NCBI GenBank assembly: GCA_028343615.1
Contig: JAOLZA010000001.1
Location: forward strand, 51,166-115,165
Source: Verrucomicrobiota bacterium
Lineage (GTDB): Bacteria; Verrucomicrobiota; Verrucomicrobiia; Limisphaerales; UBA1100
Direction of reading: 5' to 3'
DNA: 64,000 bases
The position numbers were made by a program, and so were the translations under genes. Shown here piece after piece: positions 9,133 through 18,807 of this stretch (its first letter is position 1; every line of letters begins with the position of its first letter). The notes beneath the pieces were generated by a model. The model was not told the DNA's origin. It saw nothing but the letters and a program-made list of their open reading frames with translations, and did not search any database.

Positions 9133-9899
9133 CCAGACTTGCGGCTCGCGTGCGCGCACACGCCGCGTTCGCTGGCGGCGATGAATTCCAGCAATTCCCG
9201 CGTGCGATCCCCCATGGATTCCGCCAGCAATTCCGCTGCCTTCGCGCCTTCCAAAAAAACCCGACGATAACACGCCTTCAGTTCCGTGCGTTCCTCCACC
9301 CCGATTCCCGCGCGGCGCAGGCCCACGATGTTGAGGCCACACAATTTGTTCACGCCGAACTCCATTGTAAAAGGCGGCAAATCCTGGCTCACCGCCGCGT
9401 TGCCCTGCATCATCGCCAGCGTCCCAATGCGCACAAACTGATGCACGGCGCAGTTGCCGGAAAGAAATACGCTATCGGCAATCACCGCGTGTCCGCCCAC
9501 AAGCGCACCGTTGGCAAAAATATTATGTTTGCCCACCACCGCATTATGTCCCACGTGACTGTGCGCCATAAAAAAATTGTGGCTTCCTATGACTGTTTCC
9601 TCATCCGGCGAATTGGAACGATGCAGCGTGACATGTTCTCGAATTACATTGTATTCACCCATGCGCAGCCGTGTCGGCTCGCCGTTGTACTTCAGATCCT
9701 GCGGTGAATCTCCGATCACCGCACCAGTGTGGATACGATTGTTTTTGCCAAGCGTGATTTCGCCCATTAGATGCACGTGCGACCCAATCTCACAGCCCGC
9801 ACCCACCGTCACGCCTGCCTCGATGATCGCGTACGGACCAACGGCCACGGTTTCGTGCAGCTCGGCTTTGGGGTTAATGATGGCGGTGGGATGAATCAT
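9129..9899 (-). CDS. lpxA: Acyl-ACP--UDP-N-acetylglucosamine O-acyltransferase
   Basis: MIHPTAIINPKAELHETVAVGPYAIIEAGVTVGAGCEIGSHV hexapeptide repeats; NFFMAHSHVGHNAVVGKHNIFANGALVGGHAVI. Confidence 0.95.
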   Translation of the reverse strand: MIHPTAIINPKAELHETVAVGPYAIIEAGVTVGAGCEIGSHVHLMGEITLGKNNRIHTGAVIGDSPQDLKYNGEPTRLRMGEYNVIREHVTLHRSNSPDEETVIGSHNFFMAHSHVGHNAVVGKHNIFANGALVGGHAVIADSVFLSGNCAVHQFVRIGTLAMMQGNAAVSQDLPPFTMEFGVNKLCGLNIVGLRRAGIGVEERTELKACYRRVFLEGAKAAELLAESMGDRTRELLEFIAASERGVCAHASRKSG

Positions 9900-10106
9900 A
9901 TGAATGACCAAAATCCAATACCCAAGGAATGCCTAAACCCCAAGCCCAAAATTGGGTTTTAGTCATTTGTAAATATACCCGTGCTCCTTCATGGAATAAT
10001 AATCATGTTCGCTGATCCGTGGTGCATTGAGCGGGTCACGGGGAAAGAACGACTTTGTTAATATCATCGGAAATTATTTAGTTAGGAGCACGCTTCTGCT
10101 TTGTCC

Positions 10107-11378
10107 CTAGCGAGTGAACCCAGAAAACTCCTTGCGTGCGTGTTCAGGAATGCGGGCTTTGAGGTGGACGATGTCGTCTTCGTAGCGTTCCTCATCCACT
10201 TGGCCGAGGGCGCGGATGCGGGCGAGCGTGGCACCGTCGCCGGCAGGGACCTGCAGCTCCAAACAACTGCGCAGCGGCCGCAGCATGATGCCAAGCTCGG
10301 CTTCCAGCTCTTCGAGGCCTTCGCCGGTCTTGGCTGAAACGCTCACCGCGTGAGGGTATTCTTTCAACCAGTGAGGTTTGTCTTTGCATTCGAAGAGTTG
10401 GTCTGTTTTGTTGAAGACCATCAGTGTCGGCTTGTCGTCGGCATCGATTTCCTTGAGCACTTCGTTTACGGACGCAATTTGGTCGGCGGTTGATTCGCTG
10501 GAAACATCGACCACGTGCAACAGCAAATCCGCTTCCACGACTTCCTCAAGCGTGGCTTTGAATGATTCCACTAGCTGATGCGGCAGCTTTCGAATGAAGC
10601 CCACCGTGTCGCTGAGGAGCGCGTTTTGGTTGGTCGGCAAATTGATCCGGCGCGTGGTGGGATCGAGCGTGGCGAAGAGTTTGTCCTCGGCCAAAACCTC
10701 CGCTCCGGTGAGCGCGTTGAGCAGTGTAGACTTGCCGGCATTCGTGTAACCCACGATGGACGCCAGTGGCCACTGACTGCGCTGGCGGCCTTGGCGTTGT
10801 GTTTGGCGCACGCGTTTGACCTCCTTCAAATCGCGCCGCAATTTGGAGATTCGTTCCTGAATGCGGCGGCGATCCACTTCGAGTTGGCTCTCGCCATCGC
10901 CTCGCATTCCGATGCCGCCTTTCTGCCGCGAAAGGTGCGTCCACAATCCCGTGAGGCGCGGCAGGATATGTTGCAACTGCGCCATCTCGATTTGCATTTT
11001 GCCTTCCCGCGTGCGAGCTCGTTGGGCGAAGATATCGAGGATGAGCGCGGTGCGATCGAGTACCTTGCAATCGAACATACGCTCGAGATTGCGCGTTTGG
11101 GCTGGCGAAAGTTCGTCATCAAAAATGACGGTGTCGACGTCGCCTTGTTTGCATATTTCTGCAAATTCGGTTGCCTTGCCTTTGCCGATGTACGTTGCGG
11201 CATGGGGCCGGTCGAGGCGCTGGGTGCCTTCTCCGATGATTTGCGCGCCGGCGGTCCGAGCGAGTTCTGCCAGTTCTGCCATCGTTTCCGTGAGTTCCGT
11301 TCCGGTGCGTTTACGCAGTTCCGCGCCAATTAGGAAGACTCGTTCGGTTGCTCCAATTTGTTCCGCGAGGGCTTTCAC
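10107..11378 (-). CDS. hflX: GTPase HflX
   Basis: DTVIFDDELSPAQTRNLERMFDCKVLDRTALILDIFAQRARTREGKMQIEMAQL; GYTNAGKSTLLNALTGAEV. Confidence 0.96.
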   Translation of the reverse strand: MKALAEQIGATERVFLIGAELRKRTGTELTETMAELAELARTAGAQIIGEGTQRLDRPHAATYIGKGKATEFAEICKQGDVDTVIFDDELSPAQTRNLERMFDCKVLDRTALILDIFAQRARTREGKMQIEMAQLQHILPRLTGLWTHLSRQKGGIGMRGDGESQLEVDRRRIQERISKLRRDLKEVKRVRQTQRQGRQRSQWPLASIVGYTNAGKSTLLNALTGAEVLAEDKLFATLDPTTRRINLPTNQNALLSDTVGFIRKLPHQLVESFKATLEEVVEADLLLHVVDVSSESTADQIASVNEVLKEIDADDKPTLMVFNKTDQLFECKDKPHWLKEYPHAVSVSAKTGEGLEELEAELGIMLRPLRSCLELQVPAGDGATLARIRALGQVDEERYEDDIVHLKARIPEHARKEFSGFTR

Positions 11379-12259
11379 GTGTGTTGCTCAATCAATCGCT
11401 GCGCCGTTTCCGCCACCGGTTCGTTGGCAGGGATGGCCAGCGTGTGGGATCCTTGCAGTTTGCGGAACCACGTCATTTGTCTGCGAGCGAATTGCCACGT
11501 GCGTGACTTAACCAACGCGACGGTTTCCGGCAAGCCTTGTTCGCCTTTGAGGTGCCCAATAACCTGTCGATATCCGAGGGCTTGTTGCGCGACGGGATTG
11601 CCCTCCAAGGCTGAACGTAGCGAACAAGTTTCCGCGACCAAACCGGCGGCAAACATCACGTCCACGCGCGTGTTGATGCGTTGGCGCAAATCTACGCGGC
11701 TCCGCTCGAGCAGGAAAAAATTTGGCGGTACTTGGCCGGTCCATTCGGCGCGTTGTTCGGAATAGGGTTTTCCGGTGAGACGAATGACTTCAACGGCGCG
11801 CACCACGCGTCGTCGATTTTTGCGATCTATGGTTGCGTGGGTGGCAGGGTCGTGCTCGAGCAATTCGGTAACTAGTGTTTCCAAATCCTCTTCTTCCAAC
11901 TCTGCGCGCAGTGTTGCGTTCGCTTGCGGTGCTTCACCCAATCCTTCGAGCCACGCGCTGAAATACAATCCGGTGCCGCCACAAAAAATAGGCTGCTTGA
12001 TTTTTTTTATGATCGTTTTGGTGCGCGCCACGAACCTGGCCGCGTCAAAGGATTCGCTTAACTTAAGTATGTCTATGTGATGATGCAGAACTCTCGCGCG
12101 TTCTTCGACCGTGGGCTTGGCGGTGCCGAGATCGAGCCCACGATATACCTGCATTGAGTCGACGGATATAATTTCTCCGTTGAGTCGTTGGGCGATCTCG
12201 TATGCCACGGCGGATTTCCCGCTGGCGGTGGGGCCGGCGATGAAAACGGGGGCACCCAT
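11375..12259 (-). CDS. miaA: tRNA dimethylallyltransferase
   Basis: IAGPTASGKSAVAYEIAQRLNGEIISVDSMQVYRGLDLGTAKPT; ATG/stop overlap with hflX. Confidence 0.96.
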   Translation of the reverse strand: MGAPVFIAGPTASGKSAVAYEIAQRLNGEIISVDSMQVYRGLDLGTAKPTVEERARVLHHHIDILKLSESFDAARFVARTKTIIKKIKQPIFCGGTGLYFSAWLEGLGEAPQANATLRAELEEEDLETLVTELLEHDPATHATIDRKNRRRVVRAVEVIRLTGKPYSEQRAEWTGQVPPNFFLLERSRVDLRQRINTRVDVMFAAGLVAETCSLRSALEGNPVAQQALGYRQVIGHLKGEQGLPETVALVKSRTWQFARRQMTWFRKLQGSHTLAIPANEPVAETAQRLIEQHT

Positions 12260-12262
12260 CGT

Positions 12263-12826
12263 TTAGGATTCCTTTTGGGTTTTTTCTTCTTCCTCTTCCT
12301 CGGTTGGTGGTCCTTCGCGCCATGCGAGGAGGAAGAGCAAGCCCACGCCTATGCAGATGCCCATATCCGCGATATTGAACGCCGGATAGCCCATCTCTGT
12401 GCCATCACTGCGAATGAGATAAAATCTTATGAAATCTATAACATACTGATACGCCACTCGGTCGATCAGATTGCCTAGGATGCCGCCGATGAGAAGACCG
12501 AGAGCAAGTTTGCCGGCTGGTGTGTGTGTTGCGAAATGATGGCGATAACGAATAAGCGCAATCAAGGCCACCAGTGAGAGTGCGGCGAGTGGCAGACTGC
12601 TGCCTTGAAACATACTCCACGCGGCTCCAGTATTTTGCCAATTAACGAAGCGAAGAAATCCTTCGATGACCACTTTTGTTTCGCTTCCGCTGAGGTCGCG
12701 AATGACGAGTTGCTTGGTGAGCTGATCGGCCGCCAACACAATTGCGGCCGTAACGAGGATTCTTTTTTCCTTAAAAAACGGTCCGGGTTCGCCGGGTTTT
12801 GTCCGGTCTGCCGTTGGGTTTTCCAT
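12263..12826 (-). CDS. lspA: Lipoprotein signal peptidase II with N-terminal extension
   Basis: AADQLTKQLV; NTGAAWSMFQG; GGILGNLIDRVAYQYVIDFI; AFNIADMGICIGVGLL. Confidence 0.94.
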   Translation of the reverse strand: MENPTADRTKPGEPGPFFKEKRILVTAAIVLAADQLTKQLVIRDLSGSETKVVIEGFLRFVNWQNTGAAWSMFQGSSLPLAALSLVALIALIRYRHHFATHTPAGKLALGLLIGGILGNLIDRVAYQYVIDFIRFYLIRSDGTEMGYPAFNIADMGICIGVGLLFLLAWREGPPTEEEEEEKTQKES

Positions 12827-12831
12827 ACCTC

Positions 12832-13935
12832 CTAGTTCGTGCGCATCGGCATCAACACGTAGAGAAAGGGGGTGTTGCTCTTGAGTACTCCGGGGCTGAG
12901 ACTGTCGGTGAGCTCAAAAAATACTTCGTCTCCTTCCAGTACCTTGAGGGGATCCATCAAGAATGTGGGGTTGAAGGCTACTTCAATTTCTGGTCCTTTG
13001 TATTTGATGGCGATGGACTCGCTACCGGAGCCTACATCAGGCGTGTTGGCGGTGATGGCTAGTTTGTCATTGGCGAACGTAAGCTTCACGGAGTTCGCCT
13101 TGTCGCTGGTTATTTGATCGGTACGTCGCAAGGCGTGATGAAGTTCTTCTTTGCCGAGGGTAACCCGCTCCTTGAATTCGCCCGGTATCACTTGTTTAAA
13201 ATTTGGGTAATTCCCTTCTACTAATTTACTATGAAGCACGATGTCTTCGCCGCCTTCCTGTGGCAGCGTAAATTCCACATGCGTGTCGCCGAGGCGAATT
13301 TCAACGTCTCCGCTGCTTTGCAACAATCGTTGCAATTCGGAGACCGCTTTGTTGGGAACGATAAATTCTCCTTTGGTCCCTCCTTCTATTTCCTCTTCCA
13401 CTAACGCTAGTCGTCGTCCATCCGTAGCCACCAACGTGAGGCGGTCTGGCGTGATAACTATATTGATGCCGTTTAGAACGTGACGTGATTCGTCGTTGCT
13501 CACCGCGTAGCCCGTCTTGCGGATCATTTCCTTGAACTTCGATTGCGGAACTTTTACTTTGCCGCTCTCTTTGTATTTTGCCTGTTGCGGATATTCATCC
13601 GCTCCAATTCCGTTGAGTTTATACTTCGATGCCCCCGCTTGAACGGTAGCAACCTCTTTGTCGCTGACTTCAATTTCGATTTCCCTTGCTTCTATTTCTC
13701 GCACCAACCCGAATAGCCGTTTGGCCGGCATTGACGTGGCTCCTTCGCGCTCGACTTCGGCCGAAACCGTCGCGTACACGCTCACCTCGAGGTCTGTGGC
13801 GCGCAACTCCAGGCGCTTGGCTCCCGCAACGAGCAGCACGTTTGAAAGAATGGGTAGCGTGGAACGAGTGCCGACTATATTTTGGACCGCCTGCAATCCG
13901 CTGGCAAGGTCCTCCTTGGTTACCGTGATTTTCAC
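12832..13935 (-). CDS. dnaN: DNA polymerase III beta clamp
   Basis: MKITVTKEDLASGLQAVQNIVGTRSTLPILSNVLL; VATDGRRLALVE; C-terminal YVLMPMRTN. Confidence 0.97.
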   Translation of the reverse strand: MKITVTKEDLASGLQAVQNIVGTRSTLPILSNVLLVAGAKRLELRATDLEVSVYATVSAEVEREGATSMPAKRLFGLVREIEAREIEIEVSDKEVATVQAGASKYKLNGIGADEYPQQAKYKESGKVKVPQSKFKEMIRKTGYAVSNDESRHVLNGINIVITPDRLTLVATDGRRLALVEEEIEGGTKGEFIVPNKAVSELQRLLQSSGDVEIRLGDTHVEFTLPQEGGEDIVLHSKLVEGNYPNFKQVIPGEFKERVTLGKEELHHALRRTDQITSDKANSVKLTFANDKLAITANTPDVGSGSESIAIKYKGPEIEVAFNPTFLMDPLKVLEGDEVFFELTDSLSPGVLKSNTPFLYVLMPMRTN

Positions 13936-14128
13936 AAAGACTAATTAGATGATTGTTTCAAACAGTATCACACTATTATTAAGGGCCGTGAATAAGGCAA
14001 ACAAAGCACGGAGTCAAGGCAGAGCGCTGGAAAAAAGCCAGATTTTACGGCACACGGCAGGGAATAAAAAAGTGGGCAAATACCGGCAAGAAGCAAAAGA
14101 TGGGGAAAAAAGAGTTGTTGGCGACATT

Positions 14129-15301
14129 TCATCGTGTGATTCCCATCTTATTACCCACACGACAACGCGCAACAACGCGCGGGATGATTTCGCATGCGGC
14201 GGAGATGTCGTCGGCCGAAGATTCACGCCCCAGAGAAAGCCGCACCAACGCGTTGGCCTCGGCAGGGGGGGCACCCATTGCGAGCGCCACGTGCGAGGGG
14301 GTCACCGATCCACTAGCGCACGCAGAACCCGCAGAAGCGCAAAGCCCTTCCATATCCAAACCGCTCAAAAGCGCAATACTGTCGGTGCCTTCTACGGTAA
14401 AGGAAATGGTATTGGAAAGGCGAATGGCGGAATCACGGGAGCCAAGGAAAGATACGCCATCGGTGGCGTCCACCATTTCAATCAACTTCTCCGCGAGCGG
14501 AGCCAGTGTTTTCATTGGGAAAACAGGGATTGGGAAAAAACGTATAATCGCTTCGGCAAGGCCGATGATGCCGGCAAGATTCTCGGTACCGGCGCGGCGT
14601 TCGTTTTCGTGCGGGGCGCCGTGCACAATAGGATCCGGCAACAAAGGCGATTTGGCGTACAGCAGACCGGCGCCATTGGGGCCGTAGAATTTATGAGCGC
14701 AGAGGGAAACCAGATCCGCATTGAAATCGGCGATGCCCGAAAGGGGAATTTTCCCAAAGCACTGCACGGCGTCCGTGTGAAAAACCACACCCCTAGACGC
14801 ACAAAGTTCACCGATTTCCGCCACAGGTTGAAGGGTACCCACCTCGTTATTTGCGGCCATTATGCTTACCAGCACAGTGTCCGGACGCAACGCATTGCGC
14901 ACAGAATCCACCGCCACGCGCCCAACAGAATCTACAGGGAGAAAAGTGACCTCAAACCCCTCGTTATTCGCAAGATATTCACAAGGTTGCAGAACCGCGT
15001 GATGTTCCACGGCGGAGGTGATGATATGCCGACCTTTATTGCGAAGAAGCCGCGAAATTCCGTGCAAAGCGAGGTTGGTGCTTTCGCTGCCGCCACTGGT
15101 AAAAATGAGTTCGCTGGGCTTGCACTTCAGGACGGCGGCAACGCGATCGCGTGCATCATCTAGCAACGACCGAGCGCGTTGGCCCACGTGATGCACGCTG
15201 GAAGGATTTCCCCAAACCTCATCGAGGATGGGCAACATCGCCGCGCGTACGTCGGTGTCCAGCGGAGTGGTGGCGTTGTAATCCAAATAAATAGTGCGCA
15301 C
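14129..15301 (-). CDS. Cysteine desulfurase (NifS/IscS family), intact PLP lysine
   Basis: MRTIYLDYNATTPLDTDV; AANNEVGTLQPV; HTDAVQCFGKI; LCAHKFYGPNGAGLLY; SGSACASGSVTPSHVALAMG. Confidence 0.93.
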   Translation of the reverse strand: MRTIYLDYNATTPLDTDVRAAMLPILDEVWGNPSSVHHVGQRARSLLDDARDRVAAVLKCKPSELIFTSGGSESTNLALHGISRLLRNKGRHIITSAVEHHAVLQPCEYLANNEGFEVTFLPVDSVGRVAVDSVRNALRPDTVLVSIMAANNEVGTLQPVAEIGELCASRGVVFHTDAVQCFGKIPLSGIADFNADLVSLCAHKFYGPNGAGLLYAKSPLLPDPIVHGAPHENERRAGTENLAGIIGLAEAIIRFFPIPVFPMKTLAPLAEKLIEMVDATDGVSFLGSRDSAIRLSNTISFTVEGTDSIALLSGLDMEGLCASAGSACASGSVTPSHVALAMGAPPAEANALVRLSLGRESSADDISAACEIIPRVVARCRVGNKMGITR

Positions 15302-15330
15302 GCCACGTGTTTACTCCATACTTCGCGCAG

Positions 15331-16143
15331 ATGCCAGACTGGCTTCAAGTGATCTTATTGGGGGTTGTGGAAGGGATCACAGAATTCCTGCCCGTTTCGT
15401 CGACGGGTCATCTGCTGCTGGCCGAGCCATGGCTAGGCGCACGTCCGGATCACTTTACCATATGCATCCAAAGTGGCGCGGTGTTGGCTGTGCTTGCCGT
15501 TTTTCGCGAACGCGTGCGTTCGCTCTGGGAGAAAAGGAACGAAGTAGAAACGCAAGATTATCTCAAAAAGCTCGGGTTTTCCTTTGTTTTAACAGGGATC
15601 GGCGGGTTAACCCTCAAAGCCGCCGGATGGGAATTGCCCAACACAATCGCACCTATCGGCTGGGCGTTGCTCATTGGCGGACTGTTCTTTATTGCGCACG
15701 AACTGCGCCAATCCAAAAAAAAGGAGAGCAATGCAGAAGAAAACAAACCGCTGAGCCTCACGTGGACCATAGCGATTGCGTTTGGCTTGGCGCAGTTGGT
15801 GGCGATGGTTTTTCCAGGAGCTTCGCGTAGTGGCGCGACGATTTTCGTCGGGCTCATCCTTGGGATGGCGCGGCGCGATGCGGTGGAGTTTTCGTTTCTG
15901 CTCGGCGTCCCCACTTTACTTGCGGCGGGCGGATACGAAATCGCTTCAGCGTTAAAGGAAAACACAAACGCCGTGATAAGTGAATTGGACAGCCTCCTGA
16001 TCGGTACCGCAGCCTCGGCGGTGACGGCGTTCATTGTGGTGAATTGGTTGCTCGGCTATTTACAGCGGAACACGTTTTTGGTCTTCGGTTGGTATCGCTT
16101 TGGGGTGGGACTTTTGGTGCTGGGGATGGCAGCGATGGCTTAA
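15331..16143 (+). CDS. uppP: Undecaprenyl-diphosphatase (alternative GTG start 15307)
   Basis: LLGVVEGITEFLPVSSTGHLLL; MVFPGASRSGATIFVGLILGMAR. Confidence 0.94.
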   Translation: MPDWLQVILLGVVEGITEFLPVSSTGHLLLAEPWLGARPDHFTICIQSGAVLAVLAVFRERVRSLWEKRNEVETQDYLKKLGFSFVLTGIGGLTLKAAGWELPNTIAPIGWALLIGGLFFIAHELRQSKKKESNAEENKPLSLTWTIAIAFGLAQLVAMVFPGASRSGATIFVGLILGMARRDAVEFSFLLGVPTLLAAGGYEIASALKENTNAVISELDSLLIGTAASAVTAFIVVNWLLGYLQRNTFLVFGWYRFGVGLLVLGMAAMA

Positions 16144-16218
16144 ATAGAAACCGGCGAAAAGGCAGGTTTTGGAAAAACCGGACTTTTTAACCGATTTATT
16201 CACAGGTAAAATGAAGGA

Positions 16219-17388
16219 TCAAAATTCGTATATGAAATTGAGGTGAAAACCTTGATTATTGTGGCGGCCATTGATGGGGTCCTCCGTGTTATCCCAGCGG
16301 TATTCAAGGCGCGAGATGACGTTTTCCCAGATTTTGTAATTCAGAGTGAGAGTTAGCCCTTGGCCATCGGATTGCTCGGTGGCGCTTTCGCTGGAATATA
16401 GCTTTGCGCCTTCCTGATAAACCTCACCGCGGACGGAGAGCGTGAGCTCATCAGAAAGCGTGCGGCCCACGTACAGGCCGAACACCGAGTCATCATTGCC
16501 CGTACCCGGCAAGATGCGCGAATCGTGGGTGAGACTGAGATTCCATTTCTCAGAATTGGGTAACAAGCCCAACCCGAGCGAAAGATTTTGGATGGGGTCG
16601 CTCCCCGTGCGAGCGCGGCCATTTACGTAACCCAATGAAAATCGGGAGCCTCTCAAAGGGCCAAGCGCTTCGGGAAACTCCCACATAAAACCGGCGAGCA
16701 ACGTCTTGCGATCGGCGTTGGCAGGGGTACCGTTGATGCGAGGGTCATTGGTATTGGCCACGCCCAAGGCGATTTGGTAGCGGCTATCCCATTCATAAAG
16801 TGGATCCACCCCAGGGCGACCGGTGCCTGGGAAAAACGCCAGCAGCCCTGTGTGGACTGTCGGTTGAATGGTATACCCCCACGAGCGGGTGTAATGCGCA
16901 TTGGCATTGTGATCGGGCGACTCAAAACCAACGATGGAATTAAACGTGCCAATGCGCAGATCAAGGCTGGTCGTTTCGCCCGTGATGAGCGGATTAACCA
17001 AGGCAAAACGCAAATCCAAATAAGCCTGCCGAAGCTCAACGCCGTCACCAGTAGTTTCATTGGCAGCGGTGTTCAAGTCACTCGCATCTGGTCCGAGCCA
17101 AAGATCCACACGGTATCCTGAATCGAGCAACCAATTTTCCATCGGCCGGTGCAGCGAGAGTGCCACCACATCTAGCGAAAACGCATTTGCGCGGCTGGTG
17201 GATCCCGAAAGCCCATAAGCAAAATTCCCCGTGCCCGGCCCCCAACGATACCCCGTGCTTACATACCCCGAGAGCGTGGCAGAAGCCGCCAACGCCGGCG
17301 CGGACTCCGCCGCATCCTGCGCCCACCCGCTGGCCTTCAGAAAAAACAAAAACAAAAACGCACCACGCATACAAACCTCCATACCCAT
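16219..17388 (-). CDS. Outer-membrane beta-barrel porin-like protein (paralogue of next)
   Basis: Signal peptide; ATLSGYVSTGYRWGPGT..NAFSLDVVALSL, NETTGDGVELRQAYLDLR, C-terminal YRWDNTEDPINGRHNNQGFHLNFIYEF (terminal aromatic). Confidence 0.82.
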   Translation of the reverse strand: MGMEVCMRGAFLFLFFLKASGWAQDAAESAPALAASATLSGYVSTGYRWGPGTGNFAYGLSGSTSRANAFSLDVVALSLHRPMENWLLDSGYRVDLWLGPDASDLNTAANETTGDGVELRQAYLDLRFALVNPLITGETTSLDLRIGTFNSIVGFESPDHNANAHYTRSWGYTIQPTVHTGLLAFFPGTGRPGVDPLYEWDSRYQIALGVANTNDPRINGTPANADRKTLLAGFMWEFPEALGPLRGSRFSLGYVNGRARTGSDPIQNLSLGLGLLPNSEKWNLSLTHDSRILPGTGNDDSVFGLYVGRTLSDELTLSVRGEVYQEGAKLYSSESATEQSDGQGLTLTLNYKIWENVISRLEYRWDNTEDPINGRHNNQGFHLNFIYEF

Positions 17389-17420
17389 TAAGCACCCGGC
17401 ACCCCATCACATCAAGGCAT

Positions 17421-17455
17421 TAAAAAACCCCTTCGGTTTCCCGAAGGGGTTTCAA
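17421..17455 (-). terminator. Intrinsic terminator of the 17473-18585 porin gene
   Basis: Minus strand AACCCCTTCGG-GAAA-CCGAAGGGGTT stem followed by T6. Confidence 0.88.
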
Positions 17456-17472
17456 AGGTTTCTAACGGTAAG

Positions 17473-18585
17473 TTAGAAGTGGTAGATCAAGTTCAGAGCG
17501 ACCACGCTGTTGGCGTCATCGACGGAACCGGTTGTGTCCTTCGTGTCGTTGCGATACTCGATACGAGAGGTTACATTCTCCCAGATCTTGCGGTTCACAC
17601 CGATCGTCAAGGACTGAAGGTTATCAGCATTATCAGCCCACGTACCTAGCAGGTTCGTGTCATTGATGTTGCCCACTTCGTAACGAACGTTGATGTTGGT
17701 ATCCGCATCAAGTGCGTAGCCCAAGTTCAAGCCAGTCACATTGGAGCTAGCAATGGCGTTGCCATAATCCACGTGAGTGTGGTTAACACTGATGGACAGG
17801 TTGGAGACCAACTCAGGCAGCGCAATGCTACCGTAATGGTACTCATCGTCATCACCACTTGCGCCAGAGGCGTTACCCGAAACGATACCATAGTACAATT
17901 CGGTGCCAGCCAACATGCCAGTACCCGAACCCAACGTGTAGGAAACCGAGCCGAGGTAAGTTTTGCCCGAACCGTTACCGGCACCAGCATCATTGAGCGC
18001 GCTTCCAGTGGTGTTAGCCAAGCCGACAGCGACGTTCAAACCGTCGGAAACGGTGTAAGAAGCCAACAGACCGGTGTGCTGTGTGGGTTCGATGGCGAAT
18101 CCGTAGGAATGCGTGTAGAACGTGTTACTGGAATAATTGTAGGTTTCATTGCCCACGACGGTACCAAACTGACCGATCTTCAGATCGACGCCGCTAATAC
18201 GCAGATCGATGTTGGCCTGCATGAGCTCAACGCTGTCACCAGTAGTTTCATTGGCAGCGGTGTTAATGCCGGCAGCGGCAGGGCCCATCCACAGCTCAAC
18301 GGTGTAACCGGTGTCCATGGCGCCGTCGCCCTGTGCGGACGAGAGCTTCAGGTCCACCACGTCCAAGCTGAACGCATTCCGGCCTTCGTCGGCGCGGTAG
18401 TAGCCCCCAGTGGTGCTTCCATTGTTGAATTTGTAGCCAGTGCTCACATAACCGCTTAGGGTTGTGGAAGCAGCCAGCGCTTCTGCGCCCGCGGCGGCAT
18501 CTTGCGCCTGAGCAACAGACGAGAGAGACACGACGCCAGCGGCAGCGAGTCCCATAGTCCATTTATTCATTTTCATATTTTTCAT
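17473..18585 (-). CDS. Outer-membrane beta-barrel porin-like protein
   Basis: Signal peptide; TTLSGYVSTGYKFNNGST.., NETTGDSVELMQANIDLR, C-terminal VVALNLIYHF. Confidence 0.85.
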   Translation of the reverse strand: MKNMKMNKWTMGLAAAGVVSLSSVAQAQDAAAGAEALAASTTLSGYVSTGYKFNNGSTTGGYYRADEGRNAFSLDVVDLKLSSAQGDGAMDTGYTVELWMGPAAAGINTAANETTGDSVELMQANIDLRISGVDLKIGQFGTVVGNETYNYSSNTFYTHSYGFAIEPTQHTGLLASYTVSDGLNVAVGLANTTGSALNDAGAGNGSGKTYLGSVSYTLGSGTGMLAGTELYYGIVSGNASGASGDDDEYHYGSIALPELVSNLSISVNHTHVDYGNAIASSNVTGLNLGYALDADTNINVRYEVGNINDTNLLGTWADNADNLQSLTIGVNRKIWENVTSRIEYRNDTKDTTGSVDDANSVVALNLIYHF

Positions 18586-18807
18586 TTACTCCTGTAATAG
18601 GTTGTTAACTTTATACTGCAGTTTACTGATATGGGGAGAATGCCAAGGCACAAACCCCACGCCCAAAAAGGCGCGTTGGGGGGGGATATACGGGAATTCG
18701 CATACTCAATGCAAGAAAAATATCACAAAAAAGTTACGTGTCCGTACTTTATTTGAACGGATTACAGATGGGTTGATTTTATTCGGATAACCCTTATCCT
18801 CCCGCGC

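Noticed and set aside
10578-11333. 251-aa plus-strand ORF opposite hflX
   Set aside because: Antisense shadow of a clear GTPase gene.
13949-15163. 404-aa plus-strand ORF opposite the cysteine desulfurase
   Set aside because: Antisense shadow; the minus strand encodes a canonical desulfurase with SAHK-type motif.
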